A stretch of 64,000 nt of DNA, from positions 1,302,001-1,366,000 of the forward strand of contig NZ_SNWR01000002.1 of NCBI RefSeq assembly GCF_004362215.1, read 5' to 3'. This document shows, in pieces, positions 9,100 to 17,268 of the stretch. The stretch comes from Paractinoplanes brasiliensis. Lineage in GTDB: Bacteria > Actinomycetota > Actinomycetes > Mycobacteriales > Micromonosporaceae. The notes beneath the pieces were generated by a model, which was given only the letters and a program-made list of their open reading frames with translations, was not told where the DNA came from and ran no database searches. The position numbers and the translations under genes were made by a program. How positions within the stretch are numbered: the stretch's first letter is position 1; each line of letters begins with the position of its first letter.

Positions 9100-9749
9100 C
9101 GGCTCGCCTCCCGTGGAGCTTCACCCTAGTCCCGCCCACCCACCCCGACGCTGTCGGAAAAGAGCAGCTCCGCGGTCAGTCCCGGCCCGCCACCGCCCGG
9201 ACTGATCGGTACCGCACAGCCGCCGGGGAAGATCCCGACGAAGTCAGCGCGGCGCCGGCCGCAGCACATCGACGCGGATCAATTCGGCAGCCACCTACGT
9301 GCACACCACCACTGAAACGCGAGGGCTGACGCCGACGCGCACTCCCAGGCCGTCTACACGGGCCAAACCGAACTGCCCACCAGCCGCCAGCAGCACTTCC
9401 CACCACCGCAGACCACCGTCACCCCCCACAGGCTGGCCAGGCCCCCCATCCGCCAGGCGAAAGCCACCTCCGGCAGACCGCAGACCACCCACCACCTACC
9501 CGCAGGCCGCCCACCACCTACCCGCAGGCCGCAGGCCGCTCACGACCCACCACCAGCAGGCCACCCCCACCCACCGGCAGGCCGCAGGCCGCCCACCACC
9601 TACCGGCAGGCCGCAGGCCGCCCACCACCCAGCGCGACCCCCCACCCAACCGCAACAGACCGCACCGTGGGGTCTGGGGCTCGGGCCCCAGGCAGAAATG
9701 CGAGGAGGCCCGGTCCACGCTTTCCGTGGACACGGGCCTCCCGCCTACG
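9100..9749. repeat. Non-coding repeat-rich region
   Basis: No convincing gene. Between about 9480 and 9640 the sequence is built from imperfect copies of a C-rich unit (CCGCAGGCCGCCCACCACC), at least five times in direct orientation. The strand bias of C over G is extreme. I see no promoter or protein-like codon pattern. Confidence 0.6.
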
Positions 9750-9822
9750 AGCGGACGACGGGATTCGAACCCGCGACCCTCACCTTGGCAAGGTGATGCG
9801 CTACCAGCTGCGCTACGTCCGC
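9750..9822 (-). tRNA. tRNA-Gly (anticodon GCC)
   Basis: A 73-base cloverleaf. The acceptor arm GCGGACG pairs with CGTCCGC, with discriminator U, the base usual for glycine. The anticodon loop is CTTGCCA (anticodon GCC) on a five-pair stem, and the T arm contains GGTTCGAATCC. CCA is not encoded, as is common in actinomycetes. No tRNA-associated integrase or attachment-site duplication is seen. Confidence 0.97.
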
Positions 9823-10165
9823 GTTGGGGTGAACGATACCGGATCGCCGGGCGCCGGCGCGCACCGGGCTGCCGGCGGTGTGTCGGGCGCCGGGCTGCGG
9901 GACCGCCCGCAGCACCTCCCCTGAGCAGACCCGCCCGCAGCACCTCCCCGGAGCGGACCCGGCCGCAGCACCTGGGACGGGACGGGCGTCCGGCGCGACC
10001 CAGCGACAGCGAGTCGGCCGCAGGGCTCGTCCCCGGCACGTGTCAGCCGGGAGGCCGCCGACGGTGTGCCGGGCAATGGGCACGCGTTTCGGACGGTGTG
10101 CCGGGGCATTGGGGGTGCGTTCTTGTCCGCTGCCGGGGTGGCTGGGCGCGGGTAGCATTCGAGCA
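9823..10165. repeat. Intergenic repeats upstream of the STAS gene
   Basis: Three direct copies of about 22 bases built on CCGCAGCACCT lie at 9908-9980, and two copies of a unit containing GACGGTGTGCCGGG lie at 10058-10110. No gene is supported. The final 30 bases should hold the STAS promoter, but no clear consensus is visible. Confidence 0.5.
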
Positions 10166-10486
10166 ATGCAACCGGACGCCACGATTCAGCACGAACCGGC
10201 CGATGCGGACGGCCTTGTCGTCGCCTCGATCAGCGGGGAGCTCGATCTCGACCGGGCCGATGCTGTCCGTGATCGGCTGGCTGCGATCTCGACCGATCCG
10301 GCTTGCCGTTATCTGCGGGTTGATGTGGCGGGGCTCGACTTCATCGACTCGTACGGGTTGGGCGCCCTGGTCAGCGCCCGCAACAGCGCGGCGGCCTCGG
10401 GGGTCACGTTGACTTTGGCGCAGCCGTCGCCGCCGGTGCGTAAGGCTATTGAGGTCACAGGGCTGGGGCACGTCTTCGGGCTCTGA
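10166..10486 (+). CDS. STAS-domain anti-sigma factor antagonist
   Basis: 106 residues from ATG 10166 (MQPDATIQHEP). The whole protein is one STAS domain. The characteristic phosphorylatable-serine loop is seen as VDVAGLDFIDSYGLGALVSA, where the serine in DS is the residue phosphorylated by anti-sigma kinases in SpoIIAA/RsbV proteins. It would sequester an anti-sigma factor and so free a sigma factor. No partner kinase or sigma factor is adjacent, so it is an orphan copy. Upstream in-frame codons extend the reading frame but read through repeats. Confidence 0.85.
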   Translation: MQPDATIQHEPADADGLVVASISGELDLDRADAVRDRLAAISTDPACRYLRVDVAGLDFIDSYGLGALVSARNSAAASGVTLTLAQPSPPVRKAIEVTGLGHVFGL

Positions 10487-11135
10487 CCTGTCCACGTCGT
10501 CGCCTCGGCCGACCTCGGCGACGACGGTGAGGCCGGTTTCCGGGATGGTCATGGGTGTTGGCGGACGGGGAAACCCCGGGACCGGAGCACCCGTGGCATG
10601 AGGCCGGGGAGTTTGAGGACCGAGCTGTGCGGTCGCTGGAGTATGCGGCGGTGGCGACGTCGCGGAACATGACCGGGGAACCCTGACGGTCGGGGAAGCC
10701 GCGAATCCGAGCGCCCGGAATCTGCGACCCCGGAGGTCGGAGAGTTCGAGGATCGAAGCGCGCGTCCCTGTTGCGCCGCCCCCGGGAACACCCACGCCAT
10801 CACCACCCTGGCGCGCGCGGCAGCGGCGCCGAAACCGGAGGAACGCGGGGTCCGGGAACCGCGCGCCGGGGAACGCGATACCGGCGAAGTTCCGAACCGG
10901 AACCCCGGGACCGGTGGGCCGGGGGCCCTCGGGGGTTTGTCCCGCGGTGACAGGGCGTACGGAATCTTCGGAAAGCTCAACCACCCTCTTGCGCGACCGA
11001 TCGCAGGGCCGACGTCAGGGGGTCTTTTTGCACGCAACCGTCGCGCACCGGATCGGGCACTCGACGCGCACCTGACGGCCTGGAATCTCTTTCCCATGCC
11101 CGGCTGACAACGGCCGGACAACCGGGGGAGATCAG
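10487..11135. other. 650-bp intergenic region with degenerate repeats
   Basis: No gene supported. Two short motifs recur imperfectly: GGAAACCCCGGGACCGG (about 10570) with GGAACCCCGGGACCGG (about 10895), and a GGAGAGTTCGAGGATCGA-like unit (about 10600 and 10740). The last 100 bases should contain the promoter of the secreted hydrolase at 11136; GGGGGAG just before its ATG is the ribosome-binding site. Confidence 0.45.
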
Positions 11136-12203
11136 ATGCTTCGTAAGTCCGTGTACTCGCTGGCCGCGCTCGTCGCCGGGGTCGGCGCCGCGTTCGGTGC
11201 CGGCCCGGCCACGGCGCAGGCCGCCACCAACGCGACGAGCGCCACCAAGCCGGCCGCTCAGCAGTGTGTGACGGACGCGAAGCTGGTTCCGAGCTGCGGC
11301 GTGCTGTGGGGCGCGGCGGCGGGTGGCTTCACCGGCAAGCCGCGCGACCTGGAGCACAGGAACTGGGAGAGGCTCAGCGGCCGCACCGCCACCATCTTCC
11401 ACACGTATCACAAGGGTGACGAGAAGTTCCCGACCGCCGCCGAGATCGCCATGGTGCGGGACCCGGCCAAGCCGCGGGTGCTGCTGCTGAACTGGCGGGT
11501 CGAGTACGGCTCGACCTGGGCGAACGTCGCCTCGGGCAAGCTGGACAAGCGGATCGACGCGTTCGCCGCGCGGGTCAAGGCGACCATGCCGGAGAAGTTC
11601 TTCCTGGTGCTCAACCACGAGCCCGAGGACGACGTGCGCCCGGCCGCCGGTTCGGGCATGACGGCCAAGGACTTCGCGGCCTCGTACCGGCACGTGATCA
11701 AGCGGCTGAAGTCCAAGGGCCTGACCAACATGATCAACGTGGTGGCGTACATGGGCAACGAGAAGTGGATGGCGCAGTCGTGGTGGAAGGACCTGTACCC
11801 GGGTGACGACCTGGTCGACTGGATCGGCTTGGACTCGTACGTGAGCTCGGAGAAGAACTACTACCACGCCGGGGTGTTCGCCGACCTGCTCGACCGCAAG
11901 GCCAAGGGCGGCGTGGGCTTCTACGACTGGGCCACCAGGAACCACCCGTCGAAGCCGCTGATGGTCGCCGAGTGGGGCGCCTACCACCGCATCGGCAAGG
12001 TCGTCGACAAGAGCAAGCAGTTCAACAGCGTGCTGCCGGAGCTGGCCAAGCGCCCCAAGGTCAAGGCGATCGTGTACTTCGACACGAAGAAGGACGCGTT
12101 CGGCGACCGGGACATCAGCATCGACAGCGCCCCGTCGAGCCTGGCGGCTTTCCGCACGCTGGCCGCCAGCCCGACGTTCAACGTGCAGCTCAAACTGAAG
12201 TGA
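11136..12203 (+). CDS. Secreted GH26-like glycoside hydrolase
   Basis: 355 residues with an N-terminal signal peptide (MLRKSVYSLAALVAGVGAAF, cleavage near AQA-A). The mature part is a TIM-barrel glycosidase resembling beta-mannanase-like GH26 proteins. FFLVLNHEPEDD carries the candidate acid/base glutamate after beta strand 4, and LMVAEWGAYH carries the candidate nucleophile glutamate near the end. The spacing of about 110 residues fits clan GH-A. The likely role is hydrolysis of an extracellular polysaccharide; the substrate is not fixed. A perfect hairpin follows the stop. Single-gene unit. Confidence 0.75.
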   Translation: MLRKSVYSLAALVAGVGAAFGAGPATAQAATNATSATKPAAQQCVTDAKLVPSCGVLWGAAAGGFTGKPRDLEHRNWERLSGRTATIFHTYHKGDEKFPTAAEIAMVRDPAKPRVLLLNWRVEYGSTWANVASGKLDKRIDAFAARVKATMPEKFFLVLNHEPEDDVRPAAGSGMTAKDFAASYRHVIKRLKSKGLTNMINVVAYMGNEKWMAQSWWKDLYPGDDLVDWIGLDSYVSSEKNYYHAGVFADLLDRKAKGGVGFYDWATRNHPSKPLMVAEWGAYHRIGKVVDKSKQFNSVLPELAKRPKVKAIVYFDTKKDAFGDRDISIDSAPSSLAAFRTLAASPTFNVQLKLK

Positions 12204-12205
12204 GC

Positions 12206-12244
12206 ACATGACGGCAGCCCCCAAACGTGGGGCTGCCGTCATGT
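12206..12244 (+). terminator. Strong terminator hairpin
   Basis: A perfect 16-bp stem (12206-12221 with 12229-12244) and a seven-base loop, three bases after the hydrolase stop. Confidence 0.8.
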
Positions 12245-12274
12245 CGTTTGCGGGAGTGAGTGCTCACTCCGTAG

Positions 12275-12595
12275 CGCAGCTGGGTCGTCGCCCGGGGCCG
12301 GCACTGGCTGCGCACCTGGCAAGACCTGACCGACGACCTCGATCACGTCACCTTCATGCGTCAGACCGCGTGCCGCATCTGGCACTACGCCGCCACCGGC
12401 ACGCACTGCTCCAAGCAGGAGGCGGTCAGCTGGGCCCACACCCAGGACCCGTCGTTGGAGCGCGCCGATCTGGGCCGTGTCCTCGAGGTGGCGCTGCAGA
12501 AAACCTCAGATTTCCGTACGCCACCTCGCCTCCCTCAGAAGCACCAGCCCAGCACCCGAGGCTCCTCGCGGCCTGAGCGCGGCGTAAGGCCGTAG
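12275..12595 (+). pseudogene. C-terminal remnant of an aminoglycoside-nucleotidyltransferase-like gene
   Basis: In the frame that runs from 12275, the translation reads as the helical C-terminal half of AadA/DUF4111-type nucleotidyltransferases: TFMRQTACRIWHYAATGTH followed by CSKQEAVSWA, matching the family pattern NLCR-(I/L)-x-Y-x-x-x-G-x-x-x-SK-x-x-A-x-x-WA. A stop at 12272 cuts the frame upstream and there is no nucleotidyltransferase GSxxxG-D-D N-terminus. The segment after 12510 is unrelated sequence. I read it as a decayed tail, not an active resistance gene. The family identification rests on pattern memory. Confidence 0.45.
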
Positions 12596-12759
12596 CGCGC
12601 CACCGGGACGTTCCCGGTGGCTGGGCTCAAACCCCCGGCTCCGGTCTCTGCGGGGCGCGGAGTTCCGCCGCCAAGCCGTGCACGGCCTCGAACGCGGCAG
12701 GACCGTCGGCGCAGTCCAGCTCCCTGTCGTAGAGCTCGTCGTCGACAGCCACACCCCCG

Positions 12760-13975
12760 TCAGCGGCGGCGGAACTCGTGGGCCAGAACGTATCCGGCGA
12801 CGCCCGTGCCGATGCGCACGCCCTGCTCGTCGGAACTCCGGAAGTGCACGCCGCCCCAGATGCGGGCCTCCACCACCTCGTCGAGGGCGGCCGAGAAGCT
12901 CGGGAAGTGCCGGGTCGTGCCCGAGTCCGCGCTGTACGCGCTGAACGGGATGGTGTCGCGGCCGAAGAACGAGTGCATCGTGTACATGATCGCGGACGTG
13001 GAGCAGGTGTGACCGGACGTGTGCTCCGGGAACGGCGGCGTCACCAGCAGCGGCGTCCACGCCGGGTCGGACGTCTCCTGCACGGCGGTCACCGGGCGCC
13101 AGAAGTTCCAGTGCTTCTTCTCGTTGAAGCAGGCGATCAGCGCGTCGGCGTTGGCGATCTCGGCGATGGCGAAGAACCGGGCCGCGGCCGGCGTCGACAG
13201 GTGCTGCCGCTCGGCGACCTGCCGCTTGATCTCCCACTCGGTGAGCCGGCGGTCGTGCCACCAGATGGCGGCCGAGGTCTGGTCGGCTGTGCGGAGCGTG
13301 CTGGTCACGCCGCCGAGGTCTTTGATCTCTCGCAGGTCGCGGGCCCAGGCGGCGCTGGTCAGGGCGGGCGGCCCCGCCGTACGGAACAGGTCGGCGCGCG
13401 GGATCACGAACGGGCGCATGTCGCCGACCCAGGCGCCGTCGGAGCCCAACGTGGGCGGGGTGGGCCGCCACTGCCAGGGAACGGTCGACGGGTTCCACGA
13501 CTTGTCGGCGAAAGCCCCGTCCCCGGCCCGCGCGGCGACCATGGCCGCGGCCGCGTCGGAGCCGACCCGGATGCCTCCGGTTTTCGAGCGGCCGTCACGG
13601 ATCGGGGCGAGCGCGTCGGCGTACATCTGGTCGAGCGCGGCGCTCTGCGCGGGAAACAGCGAGAGCAGCACCCTGTATGCGGCGGCGGCCACGGCGGCGT
13701 CGAGCGAGTCGCCCCGGTGGGCTCGCGGGGCAGCCAGGTACGGCTCGTACGGCGTACCGGAGATGGCGTTGACCGCGTCGTAGATCGCGCCGTGCACCAT
13801 CGCGAAGCTGCGCGGCGCCACGTACGGCGCCTGGCGGGCCACCTCGTAGATGGCCTGCTGGGCGTGGCTGTTCCAGAGCACGACGGGATTGGGGCGCGGG
13901 GGCCGCGGCTCGGGCCGGAGCGGCGATCCCGATCATCGAGAGGACCAGGATCAGGGCATACCATCGTCGAGCCAT
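12760..13975 (-). pseudogene. Vanadium haloperoxidase / PAP2-like secreted protein, frameshifted
   Basis: The mature domain is intact from about 13881 to the stop at 12760. It has the PAP2/haloperoxidase signature in order: KHWNFWRP (Lys and Arg of the vanadate or phosphate pocket), PEHTSGHTC, and ARIWGGVHFRSSD with the catalytic-type His. The signal peptide (MARRWYALILVLSMIGIAAP, from ATG 13975) is in a different frame. The expected continuation NPVVLWNSHAQQAIYEVARQ is reached only after a one-base shift in the G runs at 13891-13902. Either a real inactivating insertion or an assembly error in a homopolymer. If intact it would be about 400 residues, exported, and would catalyse halide oxidation or phosphoester hydrolysis. 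Confidence 0.8.
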
Positions 13976-14034
13976 GTCACATCCCCCGTGGACGGCTGAG
14001 GAAGCAAGCCTGTCGGAGCCTCCACAGCGGACAC

Positions 14035-14403
14035 AAGGCCCCCACAAAAGGTCGGAGGGATCCACATCCGTGCATGACGCGTTGCGCCGGCTTGGCCGGC
14101 CATCTCGGAGCGCTGCTCGACCTGCCCTCGTACGGGGTGGCCAAGACCCCCTACGTCGGCGAGTTCACGCCCCCGGGCGCGGAGCGGGGCGCGACCTCGG
14201 AGCTGATCGACGACGGTGAGGTGGTCGGCGCTGTCGTGCGCACCCAGCACGGGGTGAAACCCGTCTTCGTCTCGGCCGGGCATCGGATCGGTCTCGATGA
14301 CTGCATTTCACTGACGGTCCGGCTGAGCGGCCGCTGTCGCATTCCGGAACCGACCCGGCAGGCCGACATCGTATCCCGGAGAATGCTTCGCGAACGGCGG
14401 TGA
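14035..14403 (+). pseudogene. C-terminal half of endonuclease V
   Basis: Frame ending at 14403. From about 14074 it reads CAGLAGHLGALLDLPSYGVAK, then DDGEVVGAVVRTQHGVKPV, then VSAGHRIGLDD and GRCRIPEPTRQAD. These are the conserved late motifs of endonuclease V (deoxyinosine-specific 3' endonuclease of DNA repair). Full-length proteins are about 220-230 residues; only about 109-120 remain. The N-terminal half with the first catalytic acidic residues is absent, because the upstream sequence is the start of the divergent haloperoxidase. The fragment is therefore presumably inactive. Confidence 0.7.
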
Positions 14404-14629
14404 GGGCCGCCCCTTTCGAGTGAAAGAAGTGCAATTCCGAGCGCCGTCCGCATTTCGCATCCAAAACGCCCTGAGCAGGGACGACGACAATATGGACGGA
14501 TTCGCCACGCCGGTGATCACACGTGGTACACAATGCATTCACAGGCGATACCTATGGTGTTTTGGCACGTTGAGCCCTCGAAACCGACCGCGCCAGGCCC
14601 GTAGGCGCGCGGGTGCACCGGGAGGCGGC

Positions 14630-15733
14630 ATGGCAGGACGCGTCTTTGTTCATATCGGCGCGCCGAAGACGGGCAGCACGTACGTGCAGAACGTGCTTTG
14701 GAACAATGTGGAGAAGCTGCGCCACGCCGGAATTCTGCTGCCCGGTTACTTCGCCGCGCACGACGAGGCGATGGCCGACCTGCGCGGGCTGAGCTGGCAC
14801 GCGAACCCGTCGTGGTCGTGGGAGAGGCTGGTCGCCAAGGCGGCCGGGTGGCCCGGTGACGTGGTCATCACCAACGAGGGCCTGGGCGCGGCGACCGATG
14901 CGCAGGCGGCCCGCGCGGTCCGCAGCCTGCAACCGGCCGAGGTGCACGTGCTGGTGGCGGCGCGTGATCTGTGGCGCACCTTCCCGTCGATGTGGCAGCA
15001 GAGCATCCGGGCCCGCGGGGTGTGGAGCTTCGAGGATTTCATCGGGGCCGTGGAACATGGCCGGTTCGACGGTTTCTGGGAGCATCACACCGCGAACCGC
15101 ATGCTGCGCCGCTGGGGTGACCTGGTGCCGGCCGGGCAGCGGCACCTGATCACCGTTCCGGGGCCGGGCATGCCCCAGGACACGCTGTGGCGCCGTTTCG
15201 CGGGTGTCATCGGCATTCCCGACGGCATCTGCGACCTGACCGTCGCGGCGGGCGCCAACACCTCGCTGGGCGCGGCCGAGGTCGAGGTGCTGCGCCGGGT
15301 CAACCGGGCTCTCGGCGACCGCTACCCGCATCGGGCCCCCTACCAGCGCGTGGTTCAGCGGCACCTGGTCGACGCGGTGCTCAAGCAGCGCACGAACGAC
15401 GTCCGCTTCGGTGTCGGCCCGCAACGCGCCGAGTGGGTCCTCGACCTGGCCGAGCAGCAGATCAAGGAGCTCGACGAGTACCCCTGCGACGTGGTCGGCG
15501 ACCTGGCCGAGCTGCGCCCGGTCGACATCGACCCGGTGCCGCCGCCCGACCAGCTCGACCGTGAGACGGTGCTCGACGCCGCCATCGAGACCATCATCGG
15601 CATGATCGACCACGCCGAGCAGCTCACCACGCTGGTCCCCAAGCCCCGCGAGAGCCTGCGCCGGCGGGCGAGCCGCAAGGTCAAGCGAGGGCTGAAGAAG
15701 ATCAAGCCCGTGCCGGGCCTGCAGCTGTGGTGA
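14630..15733 (+). CDS. Sulfotransferase-like protein
   Basis: 367 residues from ATG 14630, with GGGAGG upstream. The start RVFVHIGAPKTGSTYVQN is a PAPS-binding 5'-phosphosulfate loop as in sulfotransferases (KTGST). AARDLWRTFPSMWQQSIR fits the 3'-phosphate-binding Arg/Ser region. The C-terminal 40 residues are strongly basic (RRRASRKVKRGLKKIK) and could hold the protein at the membrane. It would transfer sulfate from PAPS to a glycan or small acceptor; acceptor unknown. Its stop is immediately next to the stop of the convergent aldehyde dehydrogenase. Confidence 0.75.
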   Translation: MAGRVFVHIGAPKTGSTYVQNVLWNNVEKLRHAGILLPGYFAAHDEAMADLRGLSWHANPSWSWERLVAKAAGWPGDVVITNEGLGAATDAQAARAVRSLQPAEVHVLVAARDLWRTFPSMWQQSIRARGVWSFEDFIGAVEHGRFDGFWEHHTANRMLRRWGDLVPAGQRHLITVPGPGMPQDTLWRRFAGVIGIPDGICDLTVAAGANTSLGAAEVEVLRRVNRALGDRYPHRAPYQRVVQRHLVDAVLKQRTNDVRFGVGPQRAEWVLDLAEQQIKELDEYPCDVVGDLAELRPVDIDPVPPPDQLDRETVLDAAIETIIGMIDHAEQLTTLVPKPRESLRRRASRKVKRGLKKIKPVPGLQLW

Positions 15734-17197
15734 TCAGAAGGGGAAGGTGGCGGCCTGCGACCGTACGGTGATCCAGCGGGTGTCGGTGAAGGCCTCGATG
15801 TTGGCCGCCGCGCCGCCGAAGCGCGAGCCCGTGCCGGAGGCGGCGACCCCGCCGAACGGGGCGTTGGCCTCGTCGTTGACCGTCTGGTCGTTGATGTGGG
15901 CGATGCCGGTCGGTATCCGCTCGGCCAGCTCCACGCCGCGCATGGCGTCGCTGGTCACGATGCCCAGCGACAGGCCGTACTCGGACTCGCCGGCCAGGGC
16001 CACGGCCTCGTCGAGGCTGCCGAACCGGGCCACCGGCGCGACCGGGCCGAAGATCTCCCGTGCGAACGCGGGGGTCGACGCGGTCACACCGGCCAGCACG
16101 GTCGGGCGGTAGAACAGGTTGTCGTACTCGCCGCCCGCCGCCAGGCGCACGTCCCCGCCGACGCTCGAGGTGACCAGGTCGTGGATCTTGTCGCGCTGGC
16201 CGGCGTCGATGACCGGGCCCAGGGCGACCTGGTCGCGGGCCGGGTCGCCGACGGGCAGCTTGGCCGCCTTGTCGGCCAGCCGCTCGACGAAGTCGTCGTA
16301 CAGGCTCTCGTGCACCAGGTGCCGGCCGGTCGTCATGCAGATCTGGCCCTGGTGGAACCAGCTGCCCCAGGCGGCCAGGTTGACAGCGGTGTCGACGTCG
16401 GCGTCGGAGAGCACCACCAGCGCCGAGTTGCCGCCCAGCTCGAGGTGGGCCCGCTTGAGGTGCTTGCCGGCCAGCTCACCCACGCGGCGGCCGGCCTCGG
16501 TCGAGCCGGTGAACGAGACGACCGGCACGCGCGGGTCGGTGACCAGGGCCTCCCCGACGTCACGGCCGCCCGGCAGCACTTGCAGCAGGCCGTCGGGCAG
16601 GCCCGCCTCCTGGAAGATGCGGGCCAGGACCAGGCCGCCCGTGACCGCCGTACGGGGATCGGGTTTGAGCAGGACGGCGTTGCCGAGGGCCAGGGCCGGC
16701 GCCACCGAGCGGATGGCCAGGATGATCGGCACGTTGAACGGAGCGATCACGCCGACCACGCCCACCGGCGTGCGCCGGGTCATCGAGAGGCGCGGCTCGG
16801 CCGAGGGGATGAGCTCCCCGTACGGGCGGCCCGGCAGTGCCGCCGCCTCCCAGCACTCCTGCTCGGCGACGTGCACGGCGAACCCGGCCATGCCGGGGAT
16901 CGCGCCGACCTCGCGGATGTTCCACCACGAGATCTCCTCGGCGTGCTCGGCCCACAGCGCGGCGGCCTTGCGCAGCACGGCGGCCCGCGCGAAATGCGGC
17001 TGGGCGGCCCATTCCCGCTGCGCGGCGGCGGCCGAACGCGCGGCGGCGCTCACGTCGCCGGGCGTGGCCAGCACGACCCGGCCCAGGGTGCCGCCGGTGG
17101 CCGGTTCCACCACGTCGACGGTCTCCCCACTGCCGGCCCGCCAGGCGCCGTCGGTGAAGAACAGGTCATGCCAGCGGGACGGTTCGAGCAGCGCCAT
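15734..17197 (-). CDS. NAD(P)-dependent aldehyde dehydrogenase
   Basis: 487 residues from ATG 17197 (MALLEPSRWHDLFF), with GAAGGGA upstream. A full-length ALDH: APFNVP with the oxyanion Asn155, LELGGNSA with general base Glu253, FHQGQIC with catalytic Cys287, and EIFGPVAPV near the C-terminus. It most resembles benzaldehyde/vanillin-type dehydrogenases, which oxidise aromatic aldehydes to acids, but sequence alone does not fix the substrate. Single gene, divergent from the membrane sulfatase-like gene with a 71-base shared promoter region. Confidence 0.9.
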   Translation of the reverse strand: MALLEPSRWHDLFFTDGAWRAGSGETVDVVEPATGGTLGRVVLATPGDVSAAARSAAAAQREWAAQPHFARAAVLRKAAALWAEHAEEISWWNIREVGAIPGMAGFAVHVAEQECWEAAALPGRPYGELIPSAEPRLSMTRRTPVGVVGVIAPFNVPIILAIRSVAPALALGNAVLLKPDPRTAVTGGLVLARIFQEAGLPDGLLQVLPGGRDVGEALVTDPRVPVVSFTGSTEAGRRVGELAGKHLKRAHLELGGNSALVVLSDADVDTAVNLAAWGSWFHQGQICMTTGRHLVHESLYDDFVERLADKAAKLPVGDPARDQVALGPVIDAGQRDKIHDLVTSSVGGDVRLAAGGEYDNLFYRPTVLAGVTASTPAFAREIFGPVAPVARFGSLDEAVALAGESEYGLSLGIVTSDAMRGVELAERIPTGIAHINDQTVNDEANAPFGGVAASGTGSRFGGAAANIEAFTDTRWITVRSQAATFPF

Positions 17198-17268
17198 CGT
17201 GGGGCTCCCTTCGTGGTGGCTCGACAATAGGCGGATCGTTTCCCGCCGATCAACAGTGTGTTTCGACT

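Noticed and set aside
9480..9640. C-rich repeats as a CRISPR array
   Set aside because: Units are unequal and overlapping, with no unique spacers of constant length.
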